Shown in pieces: positions 23,209 through 24,724 of a stretch of 24,724 nucleotides of DNA. The translations under genes were made by a program, and so were the position numbers. The notes under the pieces were generated by a model. The model searched no databases. It saw nothing but the letters and a program-made list of their open reading frames with translations, and was not told the DNA's origin. The DNA is taken from NCBI GenBank assembly GCA_035765855.1, contig DASTWM010000172.1:1-24724 (forward strand), read 5' to 3'. The number at the start of each line of letters is the position of its first letter. The stretch's first letter is position 1. The stretch comes from DASTWM01 sp035765855. Lineage in GTDB: Bacteria; Chloroflexota; Chloroflexia; Chloroflexales; Roseiflexaceae.

Positions 23209-24105
23209 TCAGGCGGCGCGGACGACTGGCTGTTCATGCGGCAGCGCCATGGCTGGCATGGCGAGGGTCGTAATGGGTCGGCACTGCAATAGATACAGGT
23301 GGTCGGCCCGGTACGCGCACTCGACGTCGACGGGCCAACCCATGCGCTGTTCGAGCGATTGGGCGAGGTGAGCTATTGCGCGCACCTGGGCAACTGTCAG
23401 CGCAGGTTTGGCGCACAGCGAGCGCGGCACATCGACCTCGCGCGTTCCATCACCATACGCGACGGTCATGCGGCGTTTCGCGGCAATCTGATGCTTGATA
23501 CGGCCCAGGTCGAGCTTGTCGGCGATGTAGGTGTCAGGCGTGACCAGCCCGCCGACAATGCTCTCGCCCAGACCCCAATTTGCATTGATGACGATCTCGT
23601 TGCGGTTGCCGGTGACCGGATTCGTGCTGAAGGCTACTGCCGACACATCGGCGACGATCAGGTGCTGGATCAGCACGGCCAGCCGAATGTTTTCTGTCGC
23701 AAGGCCGCGCTGGCGGCGATAATCCAACGCCTGGGCCGTGCGCGCCGATGCCCAGCAGCGCTGCACCGCATCCACAAGAGCATCCATGCCGCGAATGTTG
23801 AGATAGGTAGCGTGCTGGCCTGCGAATGAGTCGGTGCTACCATCCTCGTCGGCGGCTGACGAACGGACGGCGACCGGCGGCATAGCATGGCCGCTTTGGG
23901 CGGCTAATGCGTCGTATGCGTCGGCAAGCGCGCGACAGAGCGGCGATGGGAATTGCCCGTGCGACGCATGGTCCAATACGCTTGCTGGGAGGCAGAATCC
24001 CGGCGGAACACGATACTCAGCGGCCAACTGGCTGAGATTTGCGACTTTTCCACCAACATGGGCCGGATCGCGACTGTCGATGTCGCCTAACCAGAGAACC
24101 TTCAT
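23209..24105 (-). CDS. Split dikinase, ATP-binding (PPDK_N) subunit
   Basis: A 298-residue ATP-grasp protein that should phosphorylate the histidine of the partner subunit. Family landmarks run in order: GGKVANLSQL at 18-27, PPGFCLP at 34-40, AVRSSAADEDGSTDSFAGQ at 79-97, SAVAFSTNPVTG at 155-166, NANWGLGESIVGG at 174-186, and VDVECAY with YLLQCRPIT at the end (259-279). This covers the whole PPDK_N domain and then stops. The two-gene arrangement matches phenylphosphate synthase beta/alpha, while the sum of lengths (about 860) matches single-chain rifampicin phosphotransferase. ATG 24105 has an AAGGA site about 7 nt upstream; the frame runs seven codons further without a ribosome site. Chosen as first gene of the operon. 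Confidence 0.87.
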   Translation of the reverse strand: MKVLWLGDIDSRDPAHVGGKVANLSQLAAEYRVPPGFCLPASVLDHASHGQFPSPLCRALADAYDALAAQSGHAMPPVAVRSSAADEDGSTDSFAGQHATYLNIRGMDALVDAVQRCWASARTAQALDYRRQRGLATENIRLAVLIQHLIVADVSAVAFSTNPVTGNRNEIVINANWGLGESIVGGLVTPDTYIADKLDLGRIKHQIAAKRRMTVAYGDGTREVDVPRSLCAKPALTVAQVRAIAHLAQSLEQRMGWPVDVECAYRADHLYLLQCRPITTLAMPAMALPHEQPVVRAA

Positions 24106-24155
24106 CGTTCCATCCTTTCCGTGCAATCAGCAATACCTGTATGCGCTTGAGGCTC

Positions 24156-24184
24156 ATTCTATGGAAAGAGATGCTCACTCTCCA
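24156..24184 (-). promoter_or_regulatory. Candidate promoter of the split dikinase operon
   Basis: On the minus strand TGGAGA (24179-24184) and TAGAAT (24156-24161) are 17 nt apart, about 51 nt before the ATG at 24105. The -35 part overlaps a 20-bp element that recurs upstream of the next minus-strand gene. Confidence 0.4.
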
Positions 24185-24200
24185 GCCTATCTGCTGCTCA
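24181..24200 (-). repeat. Shared upstream element, copy 1
   Basis: Matches 24633-24652 at 17 of 20 positions in the same orientation. It begins 76 nt upstream of the ATP-binding subunit start and may be a common regulator site. Confidence 0.5.
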
Positions 24201-24223
24201 TGTGCTGCTCACTTCATACCCGC

Positions 24224-24568
24224 TTAACAATCTGTAGACGGCGCAGGCGCGTGGGAGTCAGTGGCATGAATCAACGAAGCGAGCGCCTGACCGAGCGTTT
24301 GCCCGTCGGCGATGATCTGGTGCCCGTCCGCCGCTACGAGCGCGCCAGAAAGATGTCCCGATGGATCGATTTGGAGCCTGAGTGAAGGATTCTGAGCTAT
24401 ATCGGCTGGTGATTGTTGCTGAGCAAATGCCGAATCATGCCGCATGCATAGCTGCACGGGCATGGTGGGGCGACTAAAGGCCACCAGCATGCCCATGACG
24501 AGCGCCACGAACGGCAGCGCCAGCACGACCTTGTCATGAGTCCGGTTTGTGAGTTTTGCGGTGAGCAT
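24224..24568 (-). CDS. Small membrane-anchored protein, family not recognised
   Basis: I do not recognise this 114-residue protein. A short basic N-terminus (MLTAKLTNRTHDK) is followed by one hydrophobic segment, about residues 15-31 (VLALPFVALVMGMLVAF), which could be a membrane anchor or uncleaved signal. The remainder is polar with a Gln-rich patch (AFAQQQ) and a segment SLRLQIDPSGHLSGALVAADGHQII that looks like two beta strands, and would lie outside the membrane. The start ATG 24568 is well supported by AGGAGG 6 nt upstream; the frame extends 16 codons further without support. It precedes the split dikinase genes on the same strand by 118 nt and shares a 20-bp upstream element with them. 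Confidence 0.6.
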   Translation of the reverse strand: MLTAKLTNRTHDKVVLALPFVALVMGMLVAFSRPTMPVQLCMRHDSAFAQQQSPADIAQNPSLRLQIDPSGHLSGALVAADGHQIIADGQTLGQALASLIHATDSHAPAPSTDC

Positions 24569-24632
24569 GTGCGACCTCCTGCGCTGCGTTTGATAACAAC
24601 AACGGGAGTGTCGCATGGAGTACTATTCAGGT

Positions 24633-24652
24633 TCCAGCCCAAATGCTGCTCA
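24633..24652 (-). repeat. Shared upstream element, copy 2
   Basis: Second copy of the element at 24181-24200 (17 of 20 identical). It begins 65 nt upstream of the small membrane protein start, a spacing similar to copy 1. An 8-mer AGGCTCAT also occurs beside both copies (24150 and 24657). Confidence 0.5.
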
Positions 24653-24683
24653 CTTTAGGCTCATCGATCAGAGGAGGTTAGCA

Positions 24684-24724
24684 ATGATGTTTGTCGACAC
24701 GGAAGGATTTCGTGGTCGTCCTAC
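24684..24724 (+). CDS. Start of an unidentified gene, cut by the right edge
   Basis: A strong GAGGAGG site lies 6 nt before ATG 24684, with a second ATG directly after it. Only the first 13 codons are visible (MMFVDTEGFRGRP), too few to name a family. It diverges from the small membrane protein gene, with 115 nt between the two starts. Confidence 0.55.
   Translation, partial: MMFVDTEGFRGRP

Noticed and set aside
23209..23211. TGA between the dikinase genes as a selenocysteine codon
   Set aside because: There is no stem-loop of SECIS type directly after it that I can see, and the next start has its own ribosome site.
24143..24660. Mobile element flanked by the 20-bp direct repeats
   Set aside because: The repeats are imperfect, there is no transposase or terminal inverted repeat, and both lie at promoter distance from genes, so shared regulation explains them better.

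Overview
The window reads as accessory and housekeeping chromosome from a free-living, moderately high-GC bacterium. Gene content and style (two adjacent PstB ATPases, an Asn/Ala-rich lipoprotein linker, strong GGAGG ribosome sites, some GTG starts, an AMIN-like domain protein) fit Chloroflexota best. That placement is inference from overall look, not from a marker gene. I see no rRNA, tRNA, CRISPR array, transposase or phage gene.

Layout. (1) Positions 1-6862, all minus strand: a seven-gene surface-glycan operon, transcribed right to left. It runs from a hexapeptide acetyltransferase through a Gfo/Idh dehydrogenase, a DegT aminotransferase, an SDR epimerase, a second DegT aminotransferase and a GT4 glycosyltransferase to a NodB polysaccharide deacetylase cut by the left edge. 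The first three match the WbpD/WbpB/WbpE (Wlb) trio that makes 2,3-diacetamido uronic acid sugars. (2) 7157-11919, minus: a phosphate ABC transporter operon pstS-pstC-pstA-pstB-pstB without phoU. Upstream of pstS lies a striking array of four 11-bp direct repeats that looks like a PHO box. (3) 12229-12963, minus: a DsbA-like thioredoxin-fold lipoprotein. (4) 13191-17750, plus: an MFS transporter followed by a full-length LacZ-type beta-galactosidase. (5) 17765-18270: a large inverted repeat, then a minus-strand AMIN-like domain protein. (6) 18400-19740, plus: a TetR regulator with a near-consensus promoter and a candidate operator, a terminator hairpin, then a GNAT acetyltransferase preceded by a second copy of the candidate operator. 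(7) 19792-21380, plus: a six-bladed Asp-box (BNR) propeller protein that overlaps by ATGA a MoaD/ThiS-like ubiquitin-fold protein ending in Gly-Gly. (8) 21478-24105, minus: a two-gene dikinase-type phosphotransferase, with the ATP-binding domain and the phosphohistidine domain as separate genes. Both lie in the same reading frame, divided by one TGA stop. (9) 24224-24568, minus: an unrecognised small membrane-anchored protein sharing an upstream element with the dikinase genes, and the first codons of a plus-strand gene at the right edge.

The most interesting leads are the propeller/ubiquitin-like pair, the split dikinase with its shared upstream element, the TetR/GNAT pair with two matching operators, and the PHO-box array. 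Functions are assigned from motifs read by eye; no database search was possible.
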